A stretch of DNA of 30,999 bases from HGM04593 sp045647745 (GTDB lineage Bacteria; Bacteroidota; Bacteroidia; Bacteroidales; Bacteroidaceae), in the NCBI GenBank assembly GCA_045647745.1, contig JAZRMQ010000010.1, positions 1 to 30,999 on the forward strand, written 5' to 3'. The notes beneath the pieces were generated by a model, which saw only the letters and a program-made list of their open reading frames with translations, had not been told where the DNA came from and searched no databases. Positions 20,610-29,582 of the stretch are shown one piece after another. The position numbers and the translations under genes were made by a program. Position 1 is the first letter of the stretch. Every line of letters begins with the position of its first letter.

Positions 20610-22271
20610 TTATTTTCTCTCTTTTGCTGCTGCAAGAGCAATGTCATAAGCCTCGAGATAGTTCTTTATGAAGTGTTTCCAAAGAGCTTTTTCGGCTATT
20701 TTTGCAACCTTTCTACGGCAGTCATTTACCTCTTTTTCAGAAAGTTTTGCAAAGGTACAAATATTTTTTGTAATAACATCGGCTGCATCGAAATAGTTGC
20801 TATCTGTTCGTGAGATAACCTCTACTCCATCAAGCAATTCGCCTCTGCGACCAAGCACCGAGTTCACCCATAGGCCAAAGCCTGCAAGGTTGGTGGTGAT
20901 GGTTGGAATATGGAACGCTGCGCTCTCAAGCGGAGTGTAACCCCAAGGCTCATAGTATGATGGATAGATGCTCAGGTCGTTACCGATGAGAACATCGTAA
21001 TAGTCTTTATTGAAAATGCCGTCGTTGCCTTTGAGGTAGCAGGGGACGTAGATAACCTTCACGCGATTTTTGCCGTGACGATTGTCTATCTGCAAGCTGC
21101 GTATGCCACAAGCGATAGCATCCTCGTAGAAATTATGCAGGTTGTGGGTGAGATAAGGGTTGGGCAGCGGAGTATCCCAAGCATCTTTATCACTTGCGAG
21201 ACGCTTTACCAAGTCCTCACGTGCGTCGCCCGACCAAGCGGGAACATCAATGAACGCAACAACATCGCGCTCAAGCTCGCTGCAAGCATTCAAACGAGCC
21301 ATTGACTCCAAGAACATATCAATTCCTTTGTTGCGCATCTCCATACGACCACCGATACCTATTATAATAGCATCGTCGGAAACAGTATCGCCGGTAAGTG
21401 CTGCTGCTACACGCAGACGTGCCTTGCGCGCTGCTTTTCTCTTGGCTGTAAAATCCTTACCAACGGGAACAAAATCCTTCTCAAAGCCATTCTCAAGTAT
21501 CACGTCGCACTCGCGACCAACGAGTTGTTTGCACTCGCGTGCTGTAATCTCGCTCACTGTGGTGAAGCAATCCACGTTTAACGCACTGTTCTTTTCAACA
21601 GACTGCTTTGACTGCACATTAAGCTCCTCGGCCATCTGATCGCCATTGTAGCCATCGAAATAGTCATAGAGAGGCTTGCCGTTTGAAGCAATAGAGCGTC
21701 CTATGCTTGTTGCGTGGGTTGTAAAGATTGTTCCCACTGCCGGCAAATTCTTCTTCAAATACAATGCAGCACCACCACTCTGCCACTCGTGAGCCTGAAC
21801 AACCACATTGCTGCCAGCCTTTATATTGTTGTTATAAAAACTCTCAATTACTTTACCTACTGCGTAACCGAATATCATTGAATCGTCGTAGTCGCCGTAT
21901 CCGTGCAGTGAATCGACGCCAAAATCGTTCCACAGCTGGCCATAGATGGCATCCTTATCGTCCATATAGCCGGTATAGTCGACAAGAACAACCTTGGGAC
22001 GACCGGGTATTTCCCAGTAACCGCAACGCACTGTAAGTTTATCACTATTTATCTTTTTGCGCCAAGCATTCCACAGGCGTTTATCCTCGGTGAAAAGTGG
22101 ATTTTCCTTCTCTTTCCACAAATCGGGACCTATGTATATTGCATTCAGCCCCTCAATTTCAGAAATGGTGCGTGCCTTTGTTGATACCACTGTATATATG
22201 CCACCCACCTTGTTGCAAACCTCCCAGCTAATCTCAAAAAGATAATCGGGAAGCAATAAATCTTTCTTCAT
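20610..22271 (-). CDS. Glycogen synthase, GT3 family (eukaryote-like)
   Basis: The protein has 553 residues. It starts YLFEISWEVCNKVGGIYTVVSTKA, the mark of GT3 glycogen synthases (animal and yeast GYS type), not of the GT5 GlgA of most bacteria. QAHEWQSGGAALYLKK and FTTHATSIGRSIAS form the donor-side of the N-terminal Rossmann domain. The catalytic E-x7-E motif is YEPWGYTPLE, Glu441 and Glu449. It is shorter than eukaryotic homologs, lacking the regulatory tails. It is first in the unit with glgP. A clear promoter lies about 117 bases upstream. Product: glycogen, from a nucleotide sugar; UDP-glucose is expected for GT3. Confidence 0.93.
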   Translation of the reverse strand: MKKDLLLPDYLFEISWEVCNKVGGIYTVVSTKARTISEIEGLNAIYIGPDLWKEKENPLFTEDKRLWNAWRKKINSDKLTVRCGYWEIPGRPKVVLVDYTGYMDDKDAIYGQLWNDFGVDSLHGYGDYDDSMIFGYAVGKVIESFYNNNIKAGSNVVVQAHEWQSGGAALYLKKNLPAVGTIFTTHATSIGRSIASNGKPLYDYFDGYNGDQMAEELNVQSKQSVEKNSALNVDCFTTVSEITARECKQLVGRECDVILENGFEKDFVPVGKDFTAKRKAARKARLRVAAALTGDTVSDDAIIIGIGGRMEMRNKGIDMFLESMARLNACSELERDVVAFIDVPAWSGDAREDLVKRLASDKDAWDTPLPNPYLTHNLHNFYEDAIACGIRSLQIDNRHGKNRVKVIYVPCYLKGNDGIFNKDYYDVLIGNDLSIYPSYYEPWGYTPLESAAFHIPTITTNLAGFGLWVNSVLGRRGELLDGVEVISRTDSNYFDAADVITKNICTFAKLSEKEVNDCRRKVAKIAEKALWKHFIKNYLEAYDIALAAAKERK

Positions 22272-22387
22272 CTCAAATAAATAATTCTCAAAAATTATAA
22301 GGTATTCAGAAATCTCTTTTTACTATTCAAATACCTTATTATAAATAACAATTGGAGAGAAAGTACCCCTTCCCTCAAAATGAACCG

Positions 22388-22419
22388 CAAAATTACAAAA
22401 TTATTTTTGAAAAAGCAAA
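22388..22419 (-). promoter_or_regulatory. Promoter of the glycogen operon
   Basis: On the minus strand, TTTG (22419-22416), a 20-nt spacer and TAATTTTG (22395-22388). The leader to the ATG at 22271 is about 110 nt. The 22272-22599 gap holds only this promoter, A-rich sequence and the terminator at 22540; no gene is seen. Confidence 0.6.
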
Positions 22420-22539
22420 AAATTAAAAAAACTTAAAAAGGCAAAAAATGAACAAAAAGCAACAAAGGGTTAGCAAAAGCAGATTTTTTAGGGCACAAAT
22501 TCTTAAAAAGAGAAAAAAACGTGGCAGAGTGATGATATA

Positions 22540-22585
22540 AAACGACAGCAAAAGCTCTCCCGTGGGAGAGCTTTTGCTGTCGTTT
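22540..22585. terminator. Perfect 22-bp terminator after the V-ATPase operon
   Basis: The arms 22540-22561 and 22564-22585 are exact complements around GT (core AAAGCTCTCCC/GGGAGAGCTTT). It lies 15 bases after the ntpK stop. Confidence 0.85.
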
Positions 22586-22599
22586 ATGCAACTCTTGTA

Positions 22600-23019
22600 T
22601 TATACCAAGAATGTTGCAACAAGCGCTAGGATGGCATAGAACTCGGGAAGCGCAGCGTAAATCATTGTATTTGTCTGCACATCGTGGCCCTGTGACATTG
22701 CAACGATACCGTTAGCACAAACCTGTCCCTGACGGATTGCGGAGAAGAGGCATACGATACCAACACCAAGGCCTACACCAAACCACAACATACCAGTCTC
22801 GGCTGTAACTTTACCAAAGTGAAGCAATAGTGCCAAGAAACCGTAAAGTCCCTGTGTAGCGGGAAGAGCCGACAAAATCATATAACCAGATGATTTTGAG
22901 CTATCCTTCTTCAATGCACCAACAGCTGCATTACCAGCGATTGTTGTACCGATACTACTACCAATACCTGCGAGTCCCAACATAAGACCCATTCCCAAAT
23001 AACCTAATAAAAGTTCCAT
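22600..23019 (-). CDS. ntpK: V-type ATPase proteolipid subunit K (c-ring)
   Basis: A 139-residue membrane protein with four helices, made of two fused hairpins (GLAGIGSSIGTTIAGNAAVGAL and GVGLGVGIVCLFSAIRQGQVCANG). Only the second hairpin has the ion-binding carboxylate, Glu126 in ALPEFYAIL; the first has LPATQGLYGF instead, as in V-type and not F-type rings. Leu52, Thr55, Gln56, Tyr59, Gln97 and Glu126 keep the residue pattern and most of the spacing of the Na+ ligands of Enterococcus hirae NtpK. It is the last gene of the operon, separated from subunit I by 141 bases, which may allow separate expression for high copy number. A perfect terminator follows. Confidence 0.93.
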   Translation of the reverse strand: MELLLGYLGMGLMLGLAGIGSSIGTTIAGNAAVGALKKDSSKSSGYMILSALPATQGLYGFLALLLHFGKVTAETGMLWFGVGLGVGIVCLFSAIRQGQVCANGIVAMSQGHDVQTNTMIYAALPEFYAILALVATFLV

Positions 23020-23160
23020 AATGTTTAATTTTTAATATTTATAATTTTTTATTTTTACTTAATTAAAATATCCCCACCAGTAGAGAAAGATATTTTCGGG
23101 CAAAGCCCTTGGTTACACATCTCAAATGCGTTCATTTTTCCACATTCGAGGGCGCAGCAT

Positions 23161-25005
23161 TTATTCGTTTTTAAATGGTTTATACTCCTCGCCTTTACCC
23201 TCGTAGCCGGCATTTTTAAAGTACTCAACAAAGGTCAGACGCAACGGGTGTACAAAGGCACTGAGGCAAGACATCGCAATGTTAAGCGTATGCCCCACAA
23301 GGATTATAAGACCAAAGCCTATCCAGCCGAACACAGCACCAATACCCTCTTGCCCCTCGACAACCATCATTGCAAGGCTGTTGAAAGTAGCTCCAAGCAT
23401 ACCGCCGGCAAGACCAAGAGCAAAAAGACGAATATAGGATAGTATATCGCCCAACAATCCCGATGCCATATTATAGGTATCCCATAAACCGGCACCAATA
23501 TTCACCAGTACATTGCGACGGAGGTTGTTGAGGATGTAGATGCCCAACGCTCCCAAGCCACCAATTGCAATGAACGCCCATTTTGATACCTCGGCAGGGA
23601 TTACACTCAAGAACGAGAGTGCACCAACAATAACGCCACCAACGACAACCAGCCACCAGCCCCAAGCGCTCAACGACTCCTTGAAGCCAAAGAACACAGT
23701 GCTGTTTATAGCCTTCACTGTCATTGCTATTGAAATGTGCACCACACCGATACCAAGAGCGAGAATCATCTGTTTATCGTATGTCGCACCCATTATCTCC
23801 ACATTACCAGCAATGATGAAGTCGCGAATATTCTGCGGAATACCGGTAAACTCCAACAGGCTCATTCCAAAGAATGTACCAAGCAAAGCACCCATCACTG
23901 TGGTGAAGATACCCAGCGTAATCACAAGGTTCATCATTCCGGCGAGGTTCTTGCCAAGTTTGTTTTTCAGCAGAAAACCGAGGAGCACCATCAGCAGGCC
24001 GTAACCGGCATCGCCCATACAGAATGCAAAGAACAGCGAGAAGAACGGCGCAACAATTGGCGTCGGGTCAAAATCGGTTCTGCTTGGCATACCATACATT
24101 TTAGTGAGCACCTCATACATTCGGGTGAACGCATTATTTTTGAGCTTAACGGGGACATTGTCACCACGACGAGCCGCACGCAATTCATAGAAAGCACCGC
24201 TATTGTCGAGCATTGCCTTGAGAGTTGCAACCGATTCTTCGGGAGCCCAGCCCTCTAGCAACACAAGCTTATCGCCCGACACTCGCTCGCCACCGAGCAT
24301 AACCTTGGTAAATTCAATATCGCGTTTCTGCAACTCCTGCGCAGACTTCAGAGTGTTCAAACTTTGCTTTGCAATCGCAGATAATTCCTTTTCAAATTCC
24401 TCGATGCGTGCATTGACTGCCAAGAGTTCTGCCTCCAAAGCTGCAAGCGACGCTGTCGGCAGTTTTGCAGGCTCGGCATCAATCTCAAAGGTTGTTCCCT
24501 GCGGAGTGAGTGTTACAAAATATTTGCGCGACTGCTTTTCGGCAACAAGAATTGCGTTATAATCACTCTCCCACTCGCTTTGATAGCTCTTAGCCGATGC
24601 TACAAAGAATTTCAGTTCGTAACCGGCCTCGGCCAATTTTTCAATGTTTGAGTAATTAAAATCGCCCCAAGGCTGCAAGCTTGCAATATCTTTATCAAGA
24701 ACTTGCTGCAGTGTCTTGTGCTGTTCAATATCGGCAACAAGAGCTTCGACCTGTTCAATCACCGACAAAGCCATCGAGGTGTCACCGGCAGGCAAAAATT
24801 CCTCGTGAGCATAATTCTCGAGACGTTTAATAACACGAGCATAGCGGTTGGCAACTGCCATCTTTTGCTCAATCTCGGGATTTTCTATGCTACCGCTCTC
24901 ACGCTCCTGAATGTGAACAACACCCACCTCGCGCAATTTCTCAAGAAAGGCGGCATACTCCTTGTGATATACAAGCAGTGCGAGTTTTTTCATCTTAGTT
25001 ATCAT
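23161..25005 (-). CDS. ntpI: V-type ATPase subunit I (a-like stator)
   Basis: This 614-residue protein has a cytosolic coiled-coil N-terminal half (to about residue 310) and a membrane half with seven or eight spans. Family blocks: FFSLFFAFCMGDAGYGLLMVLLG at the first spans, SYIRLFALGLAGGMLGATFN with the essential Arg526 that faces the ring carboxylate, and GHTLNIAMSCLSAFVHPLRLTFVEYFKNAGYEGKGEEYKPF at the C-terminus. It provides the ion half-channels and links the ring to the peripheral stalks. Its start overlaps the end of subunit D by 4 bases (ATGA), so the two are translationally coupled. Confidence 0.94.
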   Translation of the reverse strand: MITKMKKLALLVYHKEYAAFLEKLREVGVVHIQERESGSIENPEIEQKMAVANRYARVIKRLENYAHEEFLPAGDTSMALSVIEQVEALVADIEQHKTLQQVLDKDIASLQPWGDFNYSNIEKLAEAGYELKFFVASAKSYQSEWESDYNAILVAEKQSRKYFVTLTPQGTTFEIDAEPAKLPTASLAALEAELLAVNARIEEFEKELSAIAKQSLNTLKSAQELQKRDIEFTKVMLGGERVSGDKLVLLEGWAPEESVATLKAMLDNSGAFYELRAARRGDNVPVKLKNNAFTRMYEVLTKMYGMPSRTDFDPTPIVAPFFSLFFAFCMGDAGYGLLMVLLGFLLKNKLGKNLAGMMNLVITLGIFTTVMGALLGTFFGMSLLEFTGIPQNIRDFIIAGNVEIMGATYDKQMILALGIGVVHISIAMTVKAINSTVFFGFKESLSAWGWWLVVVGGVIVGALSFLSVIPAEVSKWAFIAIGGLGALGIYILNNLRRNVLVNIGAGLWDTYNMASGLLGDILSYIRLFALGLAGGMLGATFNSLAMMVVEGQEGIGAVFGWIGFGLIILVGHTLNIAMSCLSAFVHPLRLTFVEYFKNAGYEGKGEEYKPFKNE

Positions 25006-25604
25006 ACTGCTACCTCCTCTCTTTTCTCCAACAAGGACTTCAAAATCTTTTGCGAAGACTTTGACAAATTCTCCTCATCTTCCATAAATCGTTTAATCTT
25101 TCTTATGGCATCCTGATAGCCCGGTATCTGCACCTTTTCAAAGAGGTTCACCTTTTGGGTGGTCTTTTTGCGTGCAGTTTCAAGCAACACCAGTTTGCGG
25201 TTCAGCAATTCGCGGCGTATTGCCGTCATTGCCATATCCTTGAGCAGCTCAATACCATCGGCAAACCATTTAGGTGAGCTAAAGAGGCTGTAGCGACCAA
25301 TGACAAAGCTGGCATTCTCTAACACCGGCACCTTGACACCTGCCACTTTTTGCTGCCCAATCAACAGTTCGCCTGTGCGCACAAGCGAAGGGTCGAACTC
25401 ATTCCACAGCGCAAAGAGCGCGCGATATTGTTCGAGCTGAGCAGCATACTCCTCGTCGTGCAACTGCATCTCTGCCTTGCACTTTTTCACCTCGATGCGC
25501 AGAGCACTCTCCTTGTTTTTAATAATAGGAAGTGTCCTGACACGCATCTTCAGTTGCTTTTCGAGTTGCTGAAGTGATGTTTTATTATATTGAAATGCTA
25601 TCAT
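25002..25604 (-). CDS. ntpD: V-type ATPase subunit D (central rotor shaft)
   Basis: The protein has 200 residues, nearly all helical, with the long N- and C-terminal helices of the D/gamma-like rotor: YNKTSLQQLEKQLKMRVRTLPIIKNKESALRIEVKKCKAEM at the start and LLNRKLVLLETARKKTTQKVNLFEKVQIPGYQDAIRKIKRFMEDEENLSKSSQKILKSLLEKREE at the end. VNLFEKVQIP followed by IRKIKRFMEDEE is the D-subunit signature. It turns inside the A3B3 head and drives the membrane ring. Overlaps subunit I by 4 bases and follows subunit B after 11 bases. Confidence 0.93.
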   Translation of the reverse strand: MIAFQYNKTSLQQLEKQLKMRVRTLPIIKNKESALRIEVKKCKAEMQLHDEEYAAQLEQYRALFALWNEFDPSLVRTGELLIGQQKVAGVKVPVLENASFVIGRYSLFSSPKWFADGIELLKDMAMTAIRRELLNRKLVLLETARKKTTQKVNLFEKVQIPGYQDAIRKIKRFMEDEENLSKSSQKILKSLLEKREEVAV

Positions 25605-25615
25605 TTCCTATTTTC

Positions 25616-26935
25616 TTATTTTTTCCAATATGTATCGACAAATTCCTGACGGATATTCACCTCCTCGGGCTTGAAGTAACGCGAGAACAAGCCCCAAGTA
25701 ACGTCAAGCATTTCGGTTGTATTAAGATTTACGTCAATTGCCAAAAGTTTGTCGGAATACTCCTTCGCAAACGAAAGTGTTCGTTTGTCGTAGTCGGTAA
25801 GATCGAAGCCATTCTCCATCTTTGTCTTTGCATTCGCAGCATCGGCATAAAGACGAACGGCAGCATTCATCACCTGTGGGTGGTCCTTACGTGTCTTTTT
25901 ACCCGCTACAAGCTGTTTCAAACGAGAGAGTGAACGGAAAGGATCGACAACAACCTTACCAATATCACTATCGCGACGCAGGAAGAGCTGTCCTTCGGTG
26001 ATGTAACCGGTGTTGTCGGGCACAGCGTGTGTAATATCGCCACCAGAAAGGGTTGTCACTGCAATAATGGTTATTGAACCACCAGCGGGGAACTGAACAG
26101 CCTTCTCGTAAATTTTAGCCAAATCGGAATAGAGCGAACCGGGCATTGAGTCCTTTGAAGGAATCTGGTCCATACGGTTCGATACGATTGAAAGAGCATC
26201 GGCATACATTGTCATATCGGTGAGCAACACCAACACCTTTTGGTTCTTTTCAACCGCAAAGTATTCGGCTGCAGTCAATGCCATATCGGGGATAAGCAGA
26301 CGCTCAACGGCCGGGTCCTCGGTTGTGTTCATAAACGAGATAATGCGGTCGAGAGCTCCGGCATTTGTAAAGAGGTTTTTGAAGTATAGGTAGTCGTCGT
26401 TTGTCATACCCATACCACCAAGAATAATCTTGTCGGTCTCGGCGCGCATCGCCACGTTCGCCATCACTTGATTATATGGCTGGTCGGGGTCGGCAAAGAA
26501 CGGAATTTTCTGACCTGTCACAAGAGTATTGTTAAGATCGATACCGGCAATACCGGTTGCAATAAGTTCCGATGGCTGCTTGCGACGAACAGGGTTCACC
26601 GATGGACCACCAATCTCTACCTCCTTGCCCTCAACAGCCGGACCGCCATCGATTGGGTCGCCGTAGGCATTAAAGAAACGGCCGGTGAGTTCATCACTTA
26701 CCTTTAGCGATGGAGCTTTGCCAAGGAATACGACCTCGGCATCGGTGGGGATGCCACCCGTACCCTCAAACACCTGAAGGGTTACCTCGTCGCCCATAAT
26801 CTTAACGACTTGAGCCAGCTTGCCGTTAACTGTTGCAAGCTCGTCGTAACCAACGCCTGTTGCGTTGAGCGAACAGGTTGCCTTGGTTATAGAATTGATT
26901 TTTGTATATATCTTTTTAAATGCTTCTGTAGCCAT
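25616..26935 (-). CDS. ntpB: V-type ATPase subunit B
   Basis: The protein has 439 residues. It is the non-catalytic nucleotide-binding-like subunit of the head: it keeps the fold (GRFFNAYGDPIDGGPAV, ATGIAGIDLNNTLVTGQKIPFFAD) but has no Walker A GxxxxGKT. PDMALTAAEYFAVEKNQKVLVLLTDMTMYADALSIVSNRMDQIPSKDSMPGSLYSDLAKIYEKA carries the conserved Arg-containing and MPGSLYSDL blocks. It alternates with subunit A to form the A3B3 hexamer. Located 18 bases after subunit A and 11 bases before subunit D. Confidence 0.95.
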   Translation of the reverse strand: MATEAFKKIYTKINSITKATCSLNATGVGYDELATVNGKLAQVVKIMGDEVTLQVFEGTGGIPTDAEVVFLGKAPSLKVSDELTGRFFNAYGDPIDGGPAVEGKEVEIGGPSVNPVRRKQPSELIATGIAGIDLNNTLVTGQKIPFFADPDQPYNQVMANVAMRAETDKIILGGMGMTNDDYLYFKNLFTNAGALDRIISFMNTTEDPAVERLLIPDMALTAAEYFAVEKNQKVLVLLTDMTMYADALSIVSNRMDQIPSKDSMPGSLYSDLAKIYEKAVQFPAGGSITIIAVTTLSGGDITHAVPDNTGYITEGQLFLRRDSDIGKVVVDPFRSLSRLKQLVAGKKTRKDHPQVMNAAVRLYADAANAKTKMENGFDLTDYDKRTLSFAKEYSDKLLAIDVNLNTTEMLDVTWGLFSRYFKPEEVNIRQEFVDTYWKK

Positions 26936-26953
26936 AGTTCTAAATATTAATGG

Positions 26954-28708
26954 TTAAGCTTGCTTTGTCTCAAGGAGCTGCATCAGCTCGGCATAGTATG
27001 CGTTATACTTGTCGCTCTTGAATTCAGAGTAGTTCATCTGCTTGCAGATGTTGATAATCTTCTTGAAGAAATCGGTTACCTGCTGGAAGTTATCAAAATC
27101 ATACTCGGCACGGCAAATATTTGTAACGATGCTCAACAGTTCCTGCTGACGCTCGAGCGGAGTAACGGCGTCAATCTCGTCGAATGCATCTTGCTGCAGG
27201 ACAACAAAGTCAATGAGTTCCGACTTCCAGAATGTTACGTGGTAGTCTACGGGTACGCCATCGTCACCAAGAATATTTATCTGCTCGGCAATCTCTTTAC
27301 CACGCTGCAAGCGTGTCTTTGCCTCGTTCACCATTGGCAACCAGCCGTCGCCGATGCGGCCTGTGATAAACTCTTCAAACTCGGGGTATTCGATATATTT
27401 AGAATAGGAGTCGATTGGGTTCACCGCCGGATAGCGTTTTTTGTCGGCACGCTCCTGCTCAAGAGCATAGAAACAACGCGCAACCTTCTTGGTATTCTCG
27501 GTAACAGGCTCCTTGAGGTTACCGCCGGCCGGTGACACTGTTCCGATGAAGGTGATTGAGCCGGCCTCGCCGTTGTTCAGATAGACGTAACCCGCGCGGC
27601 TGTAGAAGTTTGCAATGATTGATGAAATATCCATTGGGAAGGCATCGGGGCCGGGAAGTTCCTCCATACGGTTCGACATCTCACGGAGTGCCTGTGCCCA
27701 ACGTGATGTTGAATCGGCCATCAACAGAACGCGCAATCCCATTGCACGATAGTACTCGGCGATTGTCATCGCTGTGTAAACTGATGCCTCACGTGCTGCA
27801 ACGGGCATATTCGAGGTGTTTGCGATGATGATAGTACGCTCCATCAGTTTGCGGCCGGTGTGCGGGTCGATAAGCTCGGGGAATTCGGTAAAGATTTCCA
27901 CAACCTCGTTTGCACGCTCACCACAAGCTGCAATGATAACGATATCTGCCTCGGCCTGCTTTGAGATAGCGTGCTGAAGCACTGTTTTTCCTGTACCAAA
28001 AGGACCGGGAATAAAGCCTGTACCTCCCTCGACAATGGGGTTAAGAGTGTCGATTGTGCGCACACCGGTCTCGAGCAATTTGAATGGACGGGGTTTCTCC
28101 TTGTAGTCGCTCATAGCAACACGCACAGGCCATTTTTGAATCATATTGAGCTCTTTCTCTTCGCCATCGGCATTGACAATAACTGCAATGGTGTCGGTGA
28201 TTTTGTATTCTCCCTCGGCTGCAATAGACTTCACTGTCCATTTGCCCTCAATGCCGAAAGGTGCCATAATCTTCAACTGCTGGTGATTCTCCTCGACCTT
28301 GCCGAGCCAACCTGCAGCCTCTACAACGTCGCCGGCATTTACAATGGGCTCGAAGTGCCATACTTTCTCCTCATCGAGAGGGTTGGTATAGTCACCACGT
28401 TTCAAGAACACTCCCTCCATCTTATCGAGGTCGTTCTGCAAACCATCGTAGTTCTTTGACAACATACCCGGCGCGAGTGACACCTCGAGCATATGCCCGG
28501 TAAACTCAGCCTCTTCACCAATTTTCAAACGGCGTGTGCTCTCAAAAACCTGAACATACACCTTGGCGCCATTAATTTTGATGACCTCTGCCATCAAGCT
28601 GTCGCCACCGGTCTTTATATAACAAATTTCGTTCTGTGCCACAGGGCCATCAACAGCCAAGAGCACCATATTTGCTATAACTCCGGTTACTTTTCCTTTT
28701 GTAGCCAT
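26954..28708 (-). CDS. ntpA: V-type ATPase catalytic subunit A
   Basis: The protein has 584 residues. Walker A motif GPFGTGKT at residues 234-241 with Lys240 or 241 contacting ATP, then CGERANEVVEIFTEFPEL and the Walker B region LRVLLMADSTSRWAQALREMSNRMEELPGPDAFPMDISS. The about 90-residue non-homologous bulge region typical of V/A-type A subunits (WHFEPIVNAGDVVEAAGWLGKVEENHQQLKIMAPFGIEG...) precedes the P-loop. It hydrolyses or makes ATP at the A/B interface. The gene lies between DUF2764 (22 bases) and subunit B. Confidence 0.96.
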   Translation of the reverse strand: MATKGKVTGVIANMVLLAVDGPVAQNEICYIKTGGDSLMAEVIKINGAKVYVQVFESTRRLKIGEEAEFTGHMLEVSLAPGMLSKNYDGLQNDLDKMEGVFLKRGDYTNPLDEEKVWHFEPIVNAGDVVEAAGWLGKVEENHQQLKIMAPFGIEGKWTVKSIAAEGEYKITDTIAVIVNADGEEKELNMIQKWPVRVAMSDYKEKPRPFKLLETGVRTIDTLNPIVEGGTGFIPGPFGTGKTVLQHAISKQAEADIVIIAACGERANEVVEIFTEFPELIDPHTGRKLMERTIIIANTSNMPVAAREASVYTAMTIAEYYRAMGLRVLLMADSTSRWAQALREMSNRMEELPGPDAFPMDISSIIANFYSRAGYVYLNNGEAGSITFIGTVSPAGGNLKEPVTENTKKVARCFYALEQERADKKRYPAVNPIDSYSKYIEYPEFEEFITGRIGDGWLPMVNEAKTRLQRGKEIAEQINILGDDGVPVDYHVTFWKSELIDFVVLQQDAFDEIDAVTPLERQQELLSIVTNICRAEYDFDNFQQVTDFFKKIINICKQMNYSEFKSDKYNAYYAELMQLLETKQA

Positions 28709-28730
28709 ATTTATATTTTATTTATTTTTC

Positions 28731-29570
28731 TTAAATGTCAAATGTGTGACTATCCATTCCCGATTTCAGTTCTGCAATCATCTCGTTGTAACGTCTCATA
28801 CCCTCATCGGCATCAAGAGCATCCCAACGCTCCACGATGAGGAGCTTTTGCAAAAAGACAAACAGACGTTCAACGGTAAAGTAGTTGAACACTGAGTTGT
28901 CGTCGAGCCAACGCCAGCGCAACTCATCGAGCTGACGCTCGCGCTCCTGAAGTTTGTTATTCTCGCTCAAACGTTGCACTGCCTCAAAGTAGTCGAACGC
29001 CCCCGAAAGTTCAAAGTCACGCGCGGCAGAGGTGCGCAAAGTAACGGCAATCTCATCGTCGCCAATAACAACGTCGGCAATGCTCATCTTATATTTGCGG
29101 GCAGTGAAAGCAACAAGAATGTTGTTTACATTGCGGTTGAAAGCGAACCATTGGGCAACGAAGCGGTTTGATGACTTTGTTGCATAATCATAATAATATG
29201 TGCTCAGTACATCGTTCCAGATAATATTCTCGTTGCTTTCGTTGGCAATGTAGTAATCGAAGAAGCGATAGAGATATGACGGCACGCCTTTCTTTGGACT
29301 GTCGCCATCCTTTGCCGAGGATATTATATCCAGCAGCTCCTCCTTGCTGTAGCAGCCCACCTGCTCAATCACAGCCTCCTCGCCATTCTTTAGAATATTG
29401 AGAATATTTGCATTATCAAGCGACAGGAACAGAAGGTCTATACATTTTGCATCGCGGGCAGAGAGCGCCGGATAGAGTTCGTCTCTAAAACGCTCAACCG
29501 TAAATGCCACCTTGCTGCCGTCAAAAGCAACATCGGGCAAGCCCGCTACCTGACAATAGTAGTTAGCCAT
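28731..29570 (-). CDS. DUF2764 protein of the V-ATPase operon (probable C-like subunit)
   Basis: The protein has 279 residues and starts MANYYCQVAGLPDVAFD, typical of DUF2764 proteins found in Bacteroidetes V-ATPase operons. It is helical and acidic, with no membrane span. Its place between E and A is the place of subunit C in other V/A-type operons, so it probably forms the funnel between the central shaft and the c-ring; this is inferred from position and general helical nature, not from visible homology. 12 bases follow the E gene. Confidence 0.8.
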   Translation of the reverse strand: MANYYCQVAGLPDVAFDGSKVAFTVERFRDELYPALSARDAKCIDLLFLSLDNANILNILKNGEEAVIEQVGCYSKEELLDIISSAKDGDSPKKGVPSYLYRFFDYYIANESNENIIWNDVLSTYYYDYATKSSNRFVAQWFAFNRNVNNILVAFTARKYKMSIADVVIGDDEIAVTLRTSAARDFELSGAFDYFEAVQRLSENNKLQERERQLDELRWRWLDDNSVFNYFTVERLFVFLQKLLIVERWDALDADEGMRRYNEMIAELKSGMDSHTFDI

Positions 29571-29582
29571 TATTAGAGTTGT

